From Massilia sp. CFBP 13721 (GTDB lineage Bacteria > Pseudomonadota > Gammaproteobacteria > Burkholderiales > Burkholderiaceae_D): a stretch of DNA of 64,000 bases. The notes beneath the pieces were generated by a model, which was given only the letters and a program-made list of their open reading frames with translations, had not been told where the DNA came from and did no database searches. Numbering within the stretch: position 1 is the stretch's first letter; each line of letters starts with the position of its first letter. The DNA lies in contig NZ_JACYUY010000025.1 of the NCBI RefSeq assembly GCF_014842025.1, forward strand, positions 27,839 through 91,838, given 5' to 3'. This document shows positions 33,405-42,738 of this stretch, in pieces. The translations under genes were made by a program, and so were the position numbers.

Positions 33405-35042
33405 CTACTGGCCTCCTTCACATTTGCTGCTGTAATACGCCGCCTGGCCCTGGCTGCGCACCTTTTGCGACAGCGCGGCCGCTTCCATTGCCGCCGCCTT
33501 GACCGGGGCAAAGGCAGTCGCGTTCTTCATCAAGCCCATCAGGGTTTGTTCCGCCTCGGCCTTGCCCGCGAGCGCCAGGCCGAAGGTCGCCGACACGGCC
33601 AGTTCGGCCGCCAGCGTTTCCAGCTTCGGCGCGTCGACGCCGGCCACCGCCGCCTCGGCCGCCGCAATGGCCGAGCGCGGCACCGCCACGGTTTTCGCCG
33701 TTTCCTGGTCGCTGGCGACCTTGGTCAAAAAGTCGAGGGCAACCTGGCTTTCCGACTTGTTGATCAGGTCGCCCAAGTGGATCAGGGCGGCGTTCTTGGC
33801 ATTGAACACGGTACGGTTGGCACGCGGGCTGTGCACGAAGTCGATCAGCGGCTGGACCGCCAGTTCGCTGCCGATGAAGCCGAGCGTGGTCACGATCTCG
33901 GGCAGGAATTCGTCATGCTTTTCCGGTTCGTTCATGAGCCATTCCAGCAGCACCCTGGCGTCGGCTTCGGTATATTGCGCCGCCGCCTGATAGGGAACGC
34001 CGGCGATCCAGTGCTGGGACACGAACTCGCGCACATCCTTCGGTGGCTGGATCGCCATGGCCAGCGCGCAGCTCGATGCCATGGGTGCGCCGGCGCTGAC
34101 GGCCAGCGGGCCGGCCAGGAAGCTGGCCGACTCGGCGGCGTTAACCACGTTATGGTCGGCGCCGATGCTCGGATACATGACGGCCCGGAGGTCGTCGGTG
34201 CGGTGCGGCAGCCCTGTGTTGTGGCCATACTCGTGCACCCAGATCAGCCCCTCCTGGGCGGCGGTAAAACGCACGGCAGCCAGGTTGACCGTCGGGCTGC
34301 CGACCGGAGCGCAGCCGATGATCGAGCCGCCGGGACCACCGCACCAGCGAATGGCTTGCACGATCTTGATCCCCGTGCCGGCATTGAGCAGCGCCAGCAA
34401 GTCGGCCTCGGTCTGGATCGTCGCCGGTACGTTCGCCGGCAGCAGTTGGACGGCCCCGTTGCGTACGAACCGAACCGGGGTCGCCACGTCCGCCGGAGAA
34501 TCGTCGCTCTGGAGGATGGTGCCCATGTCGCCCAGGATGCGGTCGGCCTCGGCATCGCTCAAGGCGACGGTACTGTGGCGCTGCACGGTGACTTGCACCG
34601 TCCGGATTGGCGGCGGCGGCGGTGGCGCATCGGCGGGATTGATCACCAGGTAATCGACGTACAAGGGCAGATCCGCGGCCCATTCGATATTCACCCAGAT
34701 ATCGACGCCGCCGGCGCGCGGGGCCACGTTGTGGAGGGTAAACCGCGCGCCCCCGACAAATTTGCCGGCATCCGTCCCGCCGCCGACACCTTCGGCGATC
34801 GACACGAACACGCGCGAGCGCGGATTGACGTCGCTCCAGTTGAGCCGCAGCGTCCACTGGCCACGGCGCGGCCCCCAGTCATGACGGTAAGTAAAACCAG
34901 TCCCGCTGAGTTCGGGCTGGGGTGAAGCCGCACCGTACAGCGGCTGTACCGCGGCTTGCTGCACCTCATGGCGCGCGTCCGCAAAGGCGGCCGGAATGGC
35001 CGAGGAAATATTTTCAGGTGTTTGCAGCTGATTGTTTGACAT
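33405..35042 (-). CDS. Metzincin-type zinc metalloprotease with C-terminal helical repeats
   Basis: A 545-residue protein with the full zinc motif HEYGHNTGLPH (about residues 270-280; HExxHxxGxxH) followed by AVMYPSIG, which fits the Met-turn of metzincins. The first 160 residues look like a beta-sandwich ending in a poly-proline hinge (ADAPPPPPP). The last 200 residues are helical and resemble HEAT-type repeats (LGFIGSELAVQPLIDFVHSP). No Sec or lipoprotein signal is seen, which is unusual for this protease class. ATG 35042 is used because GAGAGGG lies before it; the frame is open to 35108. A regulator gene is divergent. Substrate unknown. Confidence 0.75.
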   Translation of the reverse strand: MSNNQLQTPENISSAIPAAFADARHEVQQAAVQPLYGAASPQPELSGTGFTYRHDWGPRRGQWTLRLNWSDVNPRSRVFVSIAEGVGGGTDAGKFVGGARFTLHNVAPRAGGVDIWVNIEWAADLPLYVDYLVINPADAPPPPPPIRTVQVTVQRHSTVALSDAEADRILGDMGTILQSDDSPADVATPVRFVRNGAVQLLPANVPATIQTEADLLALLNAGTGIKIVQAIRWCGGPGGSIIGCAPVGSPTVNLAAVRFTAAQEGLIWVHEYGHNTGLPHRTDDLRAVMYPSIGADHNVVNAAESASFLAGPLAVSAGAPMASSCALAMAIQPPKDVREFVSQHWIAGVPYQAAAQYTEADARVLLEWLMNEPEKHDEFLPEIVTTLGFIGSELAVQPLIDFVHSPRANRTVFNAKNAALIHLGDLINKSESQVALDFLTKVASDQETAKTVAVPRSAIAAAEAAVAGVDAPKLETLAAELAVSATFGLALAGKAEAEQTLMGLMKNATAFAPVKAAAMEAAALSQKVRSQGQAAYYSSKCEGGQ

Positions 35043-35398
35043 GACCCTCTCCTTGTACACGCCGTTAAGCGATGGTGTCCGTGAAGCGCCAGTCGGCGAA
35101 GGGATCATCTCTGCAGAAACCTGAACAGATCAGCTCGCCATAACCGGACCTCTGAGAGCCTAATTCAAGTTTTTTACGGCTGAGCTCGTTTACATCAAAC
35201 GGTTGTGGAAGGGTAAAGCGGCTGGAGGTTGAATTTTCTCAGCACCTTCAATATGCAGACCTTGGGGAAATTCCATTGCCTGAGGCGTATTCCTAGCGTT
35301 AATTGGAGGTTTGCCGCAGTAGCGGATGCGCGCCATCTTGCTGCTTTGACCATTCGCCTGTACATTGGTCGCCGCCCATTGTCGAGTACAGGAATTCC
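35043..35398. other. Divergent control region of metzincin and regulator genes
   Basis: These 356 bases are less GC-rich than their surroundings. I see no convincing gene; a 72-codon frame on the minus strand (35190-35408) lacks a ribosome site. GAGAGGG precedes the protease ATG and AGGA the regulator ATG. No clear -35/-10 pair or operator repeat was identified. Confidence 0.35.
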
Positions 35399-36130
35399 AT
35401 GAGCTCACCCGAGCTGATCGTCGAGGTGCTGCGCGCCGAGCTGCGTGCAGCCAATTTGACCTATAAAACGTTGGCCGAACGCATTGACATGAGCGAGTCG
35501 AGCGTCAAGCGCATGTTCGGCCAGAAGGACATGCCGCTGTCGCGCCTGGCGCAAATCTGCCAGGCCGCCGGCATCGCCTTCGAAGACGTGTTGCGCGGCG
35601 CGACCGATGCGCGGGCCCAGCCTGATGCGCTGACCTTACCTCAAGAAACGGCGCTGGTCGCCAAGCCGCGCCTGCTGCTGGTGGCGATTTGCTGCCTCGG
35701 CTACTGGAACATGGAGCAGATCGTCGAGACCTATCGCCTGACCGACGCTGAATGCATCGGCTGCCTGGCCGAACTCGACCGCTTGGGGATCATCGAACTG
35801 CGCCCGTTGAACCGCTACACGCTGCGCGTCTCGAACGCTTTTCACTGGCTGCCGGATGGACCGGTGCAGCATTATTTCCGCGAGCAGATCGTGCCGGATT
35901 ATTTTGCCGGCCGCTTCGATGGCGCCGGCGAAACACTGATGTGCCTGCCTGCGCGGCTGTCCGCCAGCAGCGCGGCCGAGCTGGCGCAGAAAATCCATCA
36001 GCTGGCGGGAGAATTGACGCGGATGCACCGCAACGACCGGCGCCTGCCGGCGGACGAGCGCGAAGGGATGACCTTGCTGGTGGGCTTCAGGTCGTGGGAA
36101 TTTGCGGCGTTTACGAAGTTGCGGCGCTAA
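35399..36130 (+). CDS. Helix-turn-helix (XRE-type) transcriptional regulator
   Basis: A 243-residue protein with an N-terminal Cro/CI-type helix-turn-helix (about 15-65: TYKTLAERIDMSESSVKRMFGQ and LSRLAQICQAAGIAFEDVL). The C-terminal two-thirds starts with a winged-helix-like part (QIVETYRLTDAECIGCLAELDRLGIIELRPLNRYTL) and ends in a domain I cannot assign. ATG 35399 follows AGGA and gives a compact start; the frame is open to 35303. Its divergent position suggests control of the metzincin gene (inference). Effector unknown. Confidence 0.85.
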   Translation: MSSPELIVEVLRAELRAANLTYKTLAERIDMSESSVKRMFGQKDMPLSRLAQICQAAGIAFEDVLRGATDARAQPDALTLPQETALVAKPRLLLVAICCLGYWNMEQIVETYRLTDAECIGCLAELDRLGIIELRPLNRYTLRVSNAFHWLPDGPVQHYFREQIVPDYFAGRFDGAGETLMCLPARLSASSAAELAQKIHQLAGELTRMHRNDRRLPADEREGMTLLVGFRSWEFAAFTKLRR

Positions 36131-36281
36131 GACACGGCTCAACGCTGCTCACCAGGGGTCAAGGCGCATGTGCCCGCTACTTGATGCCGGTCATGCATGA
36201 GTACGTTGAACGCGTGGGCGGCGCATGTGCCGCGTCGAGCTCGCGCGGTGTGGTGGAGCCGACCACCCTACATCATTGCTG

Positions 36282-36962
36282 CTAGCGTGCGACCGGCTGG
36301 TCGCCGCTGACCGGGCTGCCCATGGTGCGCGTCGGCGGCGGCATTTGCGGCTGGTTCGGCGGCGGGGCGGCGTCGGGCGGCGGGCTCTCCTGGGGCGGCT
36401 CCTGGTCTTGCGGCACTACCGGGTTGACCTCGCCTGGCGGCGGCTGGGCCTGGACGGCGCCGGGGGCCGTTTGCGGCTCGCCCGGCGGCATGGCGCCGGC
36501 CGGGGCGACCATCTGCTGCGCCGGCATGGCCATCGGCGCCGCGGCACCGCCCGACAGGGGAATCGCCGGTTTGGTGTCGGCGGCAAGGTCGATGCGCTTC
36601 ATGACACCGCCTTCGGAGAGCATCACGTAGCGCGCATGCACTTCACTGATGCTGACCCCGGGCGCGAGTTCACGGCCCACCTTCAGCGCTTTCGGCGGCT
36701 GGCCGTCGGCGACGATGATCGCGACGCTGTCGCGTCCGGCGGCAACGATGCCGGTCAGCTGGTAGTTGGTGGCGACGTTCGCCACCGGCTGGCCGCCGAA
36801 CAGGGTGGCGGCGGCATCGGGCGATGGTTCGGGCAGGCTGGCGGCCGCGGCGGCGGCGATCGGCCGCTGCTGCGGTTTATACAGCTGCATGCCCCAGTAG
36901 GTAGCGGAGACCGCCAGGAACACCAGGGCAAGCAGGGTAAATAGGAGAGGCAGACGCTTCAT
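36282..36962 (-). CDS. gspC: Type II secretion inner-membrane protein GspC, no PDZ domain
   Basis: A 226-residue bitopic protein linking the inner-membrane platform to the secretin. One transmembrane helix (about 5-25), then the HR domain (about 50-125: LFGGQPVANVATNYQLTGIVAAG and LSEGGVMKRIDL). The C-terminal 90 residues are proline/glutamine-rich with no PDZ or coiled-coil domain, unlike many GspC proteins. It is the last gene of the cluster, 11 nt after gspF, whereas gspC opens the operon in enterobacteria. Confidence 0.85.
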   Translation of the reverse strand: MKRLPLLFTLLALVFLAVSATYWGMQLYKPQQRPIAAAAAASLPEPSPDAAATLFGGQPVANVATNYQLTGIVAAGRDSVAIIVADGQPPKALKVGRELAPGVSISEVHARYVMLSEGGVMKRIDLAADTKPAIPLSGGAAAPMAMPAQQMVAPAGAMPPGEPQTAPGAVQAQPPPGEVNPVVPQDQEPPQESPPPDAAPPPNQPQMPPPTRTMGSPVSGDQPVAR

Positions 36963-36973
36963 CGGTTTCCTTG

Positions 36974-38194
36974 TTAGCGCACCAGCTGGTTGATTTCAAT
37001 GATCGGCATCAGGACCGCCAGCACGATCAGCAGCACCACCAGGCCCATGGCTAGGATCAGCACCGGCTCGAGCAGGCCGGCAATGGTCAGCGTACGGCGT
37101 TCGAGGTCGGCCTGCTGCGAATTGGCGGCCCGCTCCAGCATCGCCGGCAATTCTCCGGTGATTTCTCCGGCGCGGATCATGTGCACCAGCATCGGCGGAA
37201 AATGTTTTTGCACGGACAGCGCGCGCGCCAGGCTGATGCCTTCGCGCACGCTGGCAGTGGCCTGTTCGACCAGGTCGCGCATGGCGACGTTCGACAGGGT
37301 GTCGCGGCTGGTGTCGAGCGCGCGCAGGATCGGCACGCCGGAACCGGTGGTAATGGCCAGCGTGCTGGCAAAGCGCGCCGTGTTCAGGCTGCGCTCGAAC
37401 TTGCCGTACACGGGCGCCGTCAGCAGCCAGGTATGCCAGCGCAGTTTCAAGGCCGGGTTCAACAGCGCGCGGCGCCAGGCGAACCAGGCGGCCACCAGCG
37501 CCACGCCGAGCAGGATGCCCCAGGCGCGCATGAAATCGGAAACGGCCAGCATCATGACCGTCAGCAGCGGCAGCTTTTGCTTGGTGTTGGCAAACACGGA
37601 CACGATCTGCGGCACCACATAGGTGAGCAGGAAGATGACGATGGCGAACGCGACCACGGTAACGATGGCCGGATACGTGAACGCCAGGCGCACCTTCTGC
37701 ACCAGCGAATTGCGGCGCTCGATGTAGTCGGCCAGGCGCGACAGTACACGGGCCAGCTGGCCGATCTGCTCGCCGGACGAAACCAGCCCGCGATAAATCT
37801 GGTCGAAGTCGCGTGGATGGTGCGACAGTGCATCCGAGAACGAAATGCCGCCCATGACTTCGGCGCGGATCGAGGCGATCAAATCGCGCAAATACGGCTT
37901 TTCGGCCTGTTCCAGCAAGGCGGTGAATGCCTGTTCCAGCGGCAGCCCGGCTTCCAGCAAGCTGGCCATCTGGCGCGTGAACAGCGCCAGTTCCACCGAC
38001 GAGAGGCGTTCGCCGAAACCGCGCGAGCGGGTGGCGCCACTGGCGTCGACCTGGGCGGCGATGGCCTCGACGTTCAGCGGCGTCAGTCCCTGCACGCGCA
38101 GGTCAGCACGCGCCGCACGCGGGCTGTCGGCATTGACCACGCCTTTACGGGTGGCGCCGCCGGCATCGACGGCTTCGTAACGGAATGCCGGCAC
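36974..38194 (-). CDS. gspF: Type II secretion inner-membrane platform protein GspF
   Basis: A 406-residue polytopic protein at the centre of the assembly platform. Two homologous cytoplasmic T2SSF domains (about 70-195 and 275-395, each with the pattern FxRQMASLLEAGLPL / FASTLAITTGSGVPI) alternate with three membrane helices (about 170-195, 220-240, 375-400). It starts with GTG at 38194, 17 nt after gspE. Neighbours and length make the assignment firm. Confidence 0.95.
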   Translation of the reverse strand: MPAFRYEAVDAGGATRKGVVNADSPRAARADLRVQGLTPLNVEAIAAQVDASGATRSRGFGERLSSVELALFTRQMASLLEAGLPLEQAFTALLEQAEKPYLRDLIASIRAEVMGGISFSDALSHHPRDFDQIYRGLVSSGEQIGQLARVLSRLADYIERRNSLVQKVRLAFTYPAIVTVVAFAIVIFLLTYVVPQIVSVFANTKQKLPLLTVMMLAVSDFMRAWGILLGVALVAAWFAWRRALLNPALKLRWHTWLLTAPVYGKFERSLNTARFASTLAITTGSGVPILRALDTSRDTLSNVAMRDLVEQATASVREGISLARALSVQKHFPPMLVHMIRAGEITGELPAMLERAANSQQADLERRTLTIAGLLEPVLILAMGLVVLLIVLAVLMPIIEINQLVR

Positions 38195-38211
38195 TTAGTT
38201 CATCTCCATGT

Positions 38212-39657
38212 TCAATCCTTGGTCACGCGCAGCAATTCTGCTTGCGTGGTGGTGCCGTCGCGCAGCCAGCGTTCGCCGTCTTCACGCATGGTGCGCATGC
38301 CGCTGTGCTGGGCGGCCTTGCGGATCTCGGCCTCCGAGGCCTGGTTGTGGATCTGGGCACGAATACCCTCGTCCGTTTCCAGCAGTTCGTAGACGCCGAC
38401 GCGGCCCTGGTAGCCGGTATGGCCGCAGCGCTCGCAACCGACCGCATGCCAGTGCGTGCCGTCGCTCTTCTTACATTGCGGACACAGTTTGCGCACCAGG
38501 CGCTGGGCCATCACGCCCAGCAGCGATGAGGACAGCAGGAACGGTTCGATGCCCATGTCAAGCAGGCGGGTAACGGCGGCGGCGGCATCGTTGGTGTGCA
38601 GCGTCGCCAGCACCAGGTGGCCGGTGAGCGATGCCTGCACGGCAATCTGCGCCGTTTCCAGGTCGCGAATCTCGCCGATCATGATCACGTCCGGGTCCTG
38701 ACGCAGGATCGCGCGCAGGGCCTTGGCAAAGGTCATGTCGATGCGCGCATTGACCTGGGTCTGGCCGACGCCGGTCAGGTCGTACTCGACCGGGTCTTCC
38801 ACCGTCATGATGTTGGTGGTCGAGGCATTCAAACGCGACAGCGCCGCGTACAGGGTCGTGGTTTTACCGGAACCGGTCGGGCCGGTGACGAGCACGATGC
38901 CGTGCGGCTGGTTGATCAATTTGTCGAACTGCGGCAGCAGGTCAGGGCTCATGCCGAGATGGGACAGGTCGAGCCGGCCGGCTTCCTTGTCGAGCAGACG
39001 CAGCACGGCGCGTTCGCCATGCCCGGTCGGCAAGGTCGACACGCGCACGTCGACCGGCTTGCCGCCCACGCGCAGCGTGATGCGGCCATCCTGCGGCAGG
39101 CGTTTTTCGGCGATGTCGAGTTGCGACATGATCTTGATACGCGAGATGAGCGAAGCGTGGATGCCTTTACGGGGCCGCACGATGTCGCGCAGGGCGCCAT
39201 CGATGCGAAAACGTACGACCGAAGTTTGCTCGAAAGGTTCGATGTGGATGTCGGATGCCCCTTCGCGCAGCGATTGCGTCAGCAGCGCATTGATCATGCG
39301 GATCACTGGGGCATCGTCGGACGATTCGAGCAAGTCTTCGATCGCCGGCACGTCCTGCAGCAGGCGCGTCAGGTCGAGGTCGGCGTCGAATTCGTCGGCG
39401 ACCTGGTTGGCGTCGCCGCCGGCCGACGCATAGGCGGCTGCAATCGCATCGTCGAGCTCGCCACGTTCCATGCGGCGCAGGGCAATGCGTCCGAACCGGC
39501 GCGACACTTCGGCAATGGCGGCGGGCTTGGTCGCACTCGACACCAGCACTTCCACGCTTTGTCCCGCGCTTTGCCCCGTACTGAGGCCAGCGGCGTCGCC
39601 GGTACGCGCCAACACCCCATGGTCGCGGGCGAAGGCATAAGGCAACAAATTGGTCAT
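38212..39657 (-). CDS. gspE: Type II secretion ATPase GspE
   Basis: A 481-residue cytoplasmic hexameric ATPase powering pseudopilus growth. N-terminal GspE/MshEN domain (about 1-110), Walker A GPTGSGKTTT, Asp box EPFEQTSVVRFRIDG, Walker B GEIRDLETAQIA, His box VLATLHTND, and a zinc-binding tetracysteine CPQCKK...CERCG in the C-terminal part. The frame is open to 39843, but ATG 39657 is used: it lies 7 nt after the gspD stop and gives the normal N-terminus. Confidence 0.96.
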   Translation of the reverse strand: MTNLLPYAFARDHGVLARTGDAAGLSTGQSAGQSVEVLVSSATKPAAIAEVSRRFGRIALRRMERGELDDAIAAAYASAGGDANQVADEFDADLDLTRLLQDVPAIEDLLESSDDAPVIRMINALLTQSLREGASDIHIEPFEQTSVVRFRIDGALRDIVRPRKGIHASLISRIKIMSQLDIAEKRLPQDGRITLRVGGKPVDVRVSTLPTGHGERAVLRLLDKEAGRLDLSHLGMSPDLLPQFDKLINQPHGIVLVTGPTGSGKTTTLYAALSRLNASTTNIMTVEDPVEYDLTGVGQTQVNARIDMTFAKALRAILRQDPDVIMIGEIRDLETAQIAVQASLTGHLVLATLHTNDAAAAVTRLLDMGIEPFLLSSSLLGVMAQRLVRKLCPQCKKSDGTHWHAVGCERCGHTGYQGRVGVYELLETDEGIRAQIHNQASEAEIRKAAQHSGMRTMREDGERWLRDGTTTQAELLRVTKD

Positions 39658-39664
39658 GATCGGA

Positions 39665-41965
39665 TCACTTCTGGTTCGACGGCTGTACCGGACGGAATTC
39701 CGGCACCGGCGCCTGATACGGTTGGGTCGATTGCGGCGCGGCCGGCTGGCTGACACCGGGGCCGGTGGCGGCGCCCGGACGCACTGGCGGCGGAGCCGGC
39801 GGCGGCATCGTCGCAAAGGTGCCGCCGGCCGGCGGCTGGCCATTGATCAGGGGCGGCAATTCGGGCGCGCCCAGGTTGCGCAGCAGGACGGTGTCGTCTT
39901 GCGGACGGGTGGTTGCGCCCAGCGCGCGCATGTATTCGTAGCGGTCGAGCGAGATGCTGTTGTTCTGCTCCTTGCTGCGTACCACGACCGGACGCAGGAA
40001 GACCATCAAATTGGTTTTTTCGCGCGTGCGGGTACGGTATTTGAAGAGGTTGCCGACGACCGGGATGTCGCCCAGGCCGCGCACCTTTTCTTGCTGGTGG
40101 TTTTCGTTATCTGAAATCAAGCCACCAAGCACGATGATCTGGCCGTCGTCGGCCAGAATATTGCTTTCGATCGCGCGCAAGGTGGTCACGATGCCCTCCG
40201 GCCGCTCCAGCGTGTTGTCGATGTCGGAATTCTCATGGTAGATCGACAGTTTAATGACGCCACCCTCGGAAATCTGCGGACGCACCTTCATCAGCAGGCC
40301 GATGTCCTTGCGGTCGACCGTCTGGAACGGGTTGTTCGAGCCATTCGTTCCGGTCGTAAACGAACCGGTCAGGATCGGGATATTCCGGCCCACCTTGATG
40401 GTCGCCAGCTCGTTGTCGAGGGTGATCATGTTCGGTGTCGACAAGATGTTGGCGGCGCCCTCGTTTTCAAGGGCGCTGGCGACCGCGCCCAGGCCCAGCT
40501 CGCCGTTGATCTGTTTAAAGATGCCCAGCGTCAGGCCCGGCAGCGAGGGCACGCCGCTTTCCCCGGTGACGCCGGCACGCGCGGCGGCGGCCAGGTTGAC
40601 GATGTTGTTGCTGGCGCCCGAGTTGAACGACTGGATGCCGCCGATGCGGTATTTGCTGGTGTCGCTACCTGACAAACCGAGCCACTGGACGCCGAATTCG
40701 GCCGCCTTGCTTGCGTTCATCTCGACCACCATCGCCTCGATGTACACCTGGGCGCGGCGCACGTCGAGCTGGTCGATGACGCCGCGCAGGTTGCGGTAGA
40801 TCGCGTCCGGCGCGGTGATGATCAGGCTATTGGTCGAAGCATCGGCCTGGATGAAACCGGATCCCGCGCCGCCGCCGGCGCCGCCCGCGGTCGCCTGGCC
40901 TTGCTGGCTGTAGTTGCTGCTGCTGCCGCCGGCGCCGATCCCGCCTTGCTGGCCCTGCTGGCTGCCGAGACCGCCGCTGCCGGTGTTGGCGCCGCCCTGG
41001 GAGCCGGCCTGGATCGAGCCGCCGGCCGTGCCCTGCTGCTGCACCGGCACCGCCGAGGCATCCTGCGAGACCACGGCGCGCAGCGTCTGCGCCACCTTGC
41101 TGGCGTCGGCATTCTTCAGGTAGACAACGTGGATATTGCCCTTCTCCGTGGTCGCCTGGTCGAGCTTGGCGATCAGCGACTTGGCCAGGTTGGCGCGCGC
41201 CTGCGAGGGCGCGCGCACGACCACGGAATTGGTACGCGCATCGGCCAGGATGGTGACGCGGCCGGAATCGCCGCCGGCGGCCGGTTCCATCAGGCGCGAA
41301 ACGAGCGTGGCGATGTCGCTGGCGATGCCGTTCCGGATCGGCACCACGTCGAGGTCGGCCGCCACCGGCGCGTCGAGCGCGGCGATGATGCGCGCCAGGC
41401 GGCGCAGGTTGTCGGCGTAGTCGGTAATGACCAGGCTATTGTTGCCTGGATTGGCCATGATCGAATTGTTCGGCGAGATCAGCGGGCGCAGCACGGCCGT
41501 CAGGTTGGCAGCCGATTCGTACGACAAGTGGAAAATTTGCGTGGCGATCTGGTCACCCTGTACGCGGGTGCCGCGTTTACCCACCTGGGTCGGCGAGGAT
41601 TGCAGCTTCGCTTCGGCTTCAGGCACCACCTTGGCGTAACCCTCGCCGGTGGTGACGACCGCAAAGCCCTGCAGGCGCAGCGCCGAGGTCAGCAAGCCAA
41701 AGGCCTGGCTCTTGGTCAGCGACTTTTCCGACACCAGGGTCAGCGTGCCCTTTACACGCGGGTCGATGATGAAGGTCATGCCGGTGTAATGGCCGACGGC
41801 CTTGATGACCGACTCGATGTCGGCGTTCACGAAACTGAGGGCGGCGGAATTTTCCTGGGCCAGGGCGGGCGGCATCGTGGTCGCCATCGCGCAGCACAGC
41901 ATGACGCCGGCAACGATGCGGCGCAAAGCAGGTAATTCGGAGGTGCTACGGAAGGATGTTTTCAT
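39665..41965 (-). CDS. gspD: Type II secretion outer-membrane secretin GspD
   Basis: A 766-residue secretin forming the exit channel. A signal peptide ends at PPALA before QENSAALSF; N0 to N3 domains follow (N0 about 38-110, FVNADIESVIKAVGHYTG), then the secretin core (about 430-660) with VPIL and DNENHQQEKVRGLGDIPVVGNLFKYR. N3 carries a long Gly/Ser/Gln-rich loop (about residues 305-370). The C-terminus is a Pro/Ala/Gln tail of some 65 residues. It overlaps gspN by one base. No pilotin gene is found nearby. Confidence 0.96.
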   Translation of the reverse strand: MKTSFRSTSELPALRRIVAGVMLCCAMATTMPPALAQENSAALSFVNADIESVIKAVGHYTGMTFIIDPRVKGTLTLVSEKSLTKSQAFGLLTSALRLQGFAVVTTGEGYAKVVPEAEAKLQSSPTQVGKRGTRVQGDQIATQIFHLSYESAANLTAVLRPLISPNNSIMANPGNNSLVITDYADNLRRLARIIAALDAPVAADLDVVPIRNGIASDIATLVSRLMEPAAGGDSGRVTILADARTNSVVVRAPSQARANLAKSLIAKLDQATTEKGNIHVVYLKNADASKVAQTLRAVVSQDASAVPVQQQGTAGGSIQAGSQGGANTGSGGLGSQQGQQGGIGAGGSSSNYSQQGQATAGGAGGGAGSGFIQADASTNSLIITAPDAIYRNLRGVIDQLDVRRAQVYIEAMVVEMNASKAAEFGVQWLGLSGSDTSKYRIGGIQSFNSGASNNIVNLAAAARAGVTGESGVPSLPGLTLGIFKQINGELGLGAVASALENEGAANILSTPNMITLDNELATIKVGRNIPILTGSFTTGTNGSNNPFQTVDRKDIGLLMKVRPQISEGGVIKLSIYHENSDIDNTLERPEGIVTTLRAIESNILADDGQIIVLGGLISDNENHQQEKVRGLGDIPVVGNLFKYRTRTREKTNLMVFLRPVVVRSKEQNNSISLDRYEYMRALGATTRPQDDTVLLRNLGAPELPPLINGQPPAGGTFATMPPPAPPPVRPGAATGPGVSQPAAPQSTQPYQAPVPEFRPVQPSNQK

Positions 41966-42738
41966 TATCTGAACTCTAATGCGATTATGTTTTTACCGTT
42001 CACCATGCGGCGCTGGCCGAGGAGATTGAGCATGTTGCCCAAGGTTTCCTCGTAGCCATCGGCGGCCGACGCTTGCCCTGAAAAGCGCAGGCGCCCATTT
42101 TGCAACGTCCCATTTCCCGACAACAGCAAAGCGCCGCGCACCGTGCGCAGCACCAGGTCGGCTTGCTGGCCGCGCCAGTCCATCATCATCTCGTAGCTGC
42201 CCAGCGGCTTGACGGGCGCCATACGCGAGCCCATATCGCTCATCGACAGGGTCGTGCGTCCGGTTACCGCCACGCTGTTGGGCAGGCGCGCCAGGTCGAG
42301 GCGGTTCCAGGAAAGCCGGATCACGCCCGACGGCACCAGCGTATTCAGGGGTGCGCCCAGTCCGGCCAGTCCCTCGGCCGGCAACAGCAATTGTCCTTCG
42401 CTCACCTGCCACTGCGACCAGCTGCCGGTGACCTGTACCGGTCCTGCCAGCGCCAGCGGATTCTCGAGCGCCATGTCGACGCGCCCGACCAGCACCAATG
42501 GGGACAATCGCCACGTAAAGCGTCCCGGCAACAGCGGCGTCACCGAGCCGCCCAGGCCCGGCGCCCCGCCCACAAAGGCTGAGCCGCTCCAGAGCGTACC
42601 CTGCGCATCCCCGAGAGTCAAACGACCGCCGGTCTGGCGCTCGACCATCGTGCCGAGCCAGCTCGCGGGCAGGAAGGCGCACACCGTCAGCGCGATCGCC
42701 AGGGCGACCACGACCAGCCAACCGATACCGCGCCTCAT
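41965..42738 (-). CDS. gspN: Type II secretion protein GspN
   Basis: A 257-residue protein with one N-terminal membrane helix (about 5-25) and a periplasmic beta-rich body with repeated short strands (GRLTLGDAQGTLWSGSAFVGG, LLLPAEGLAGLGAPLNTLVPSG). GspN occurs in only some type II systems and its exact role is unclear. ATGA overlap with gspM upstream and one-base overlap with gspD downstream. Confidence 0.87.
   Translation of the reverse strand: MRRGIGWLVVVALAIALTVCAFLPASWLGTMVERQTGGRLTLGDAQGTLWSGSAFVGGAPGLGGSVTPLLPGRFTWRLSPLVLVGRVDMALENPLALAGPVQVTGSWSQWQVSEGQLLLPAEGLAGLGAPLNTLVPSGVIRLSWNRLDLARLPNSVAVTGRTTLSMSDMGSRMAPVKPLGSYEMMMDWRGQQADLVLRTVRGALLLSGNGTLQNGRLRFSGQASAADGYEETLGNMLNLLGQRRMVNGKNIIALEFR

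Noticed and set aside
35190..35408. A 72-codon minus-strand frame in the metzincin/regulator gap
   Set aside because: No ribosome site, covers the regulator start, and the composition does not look coding. I would reconsider if it were conserved in relatives.
36131..36281. A gene between the regulator and gspC
   Set aside because: Only short frames without ribosome sites; the stretch has weak REP-like palindromes (for example around cgtgggcggcgc and ccgaccaccctac).
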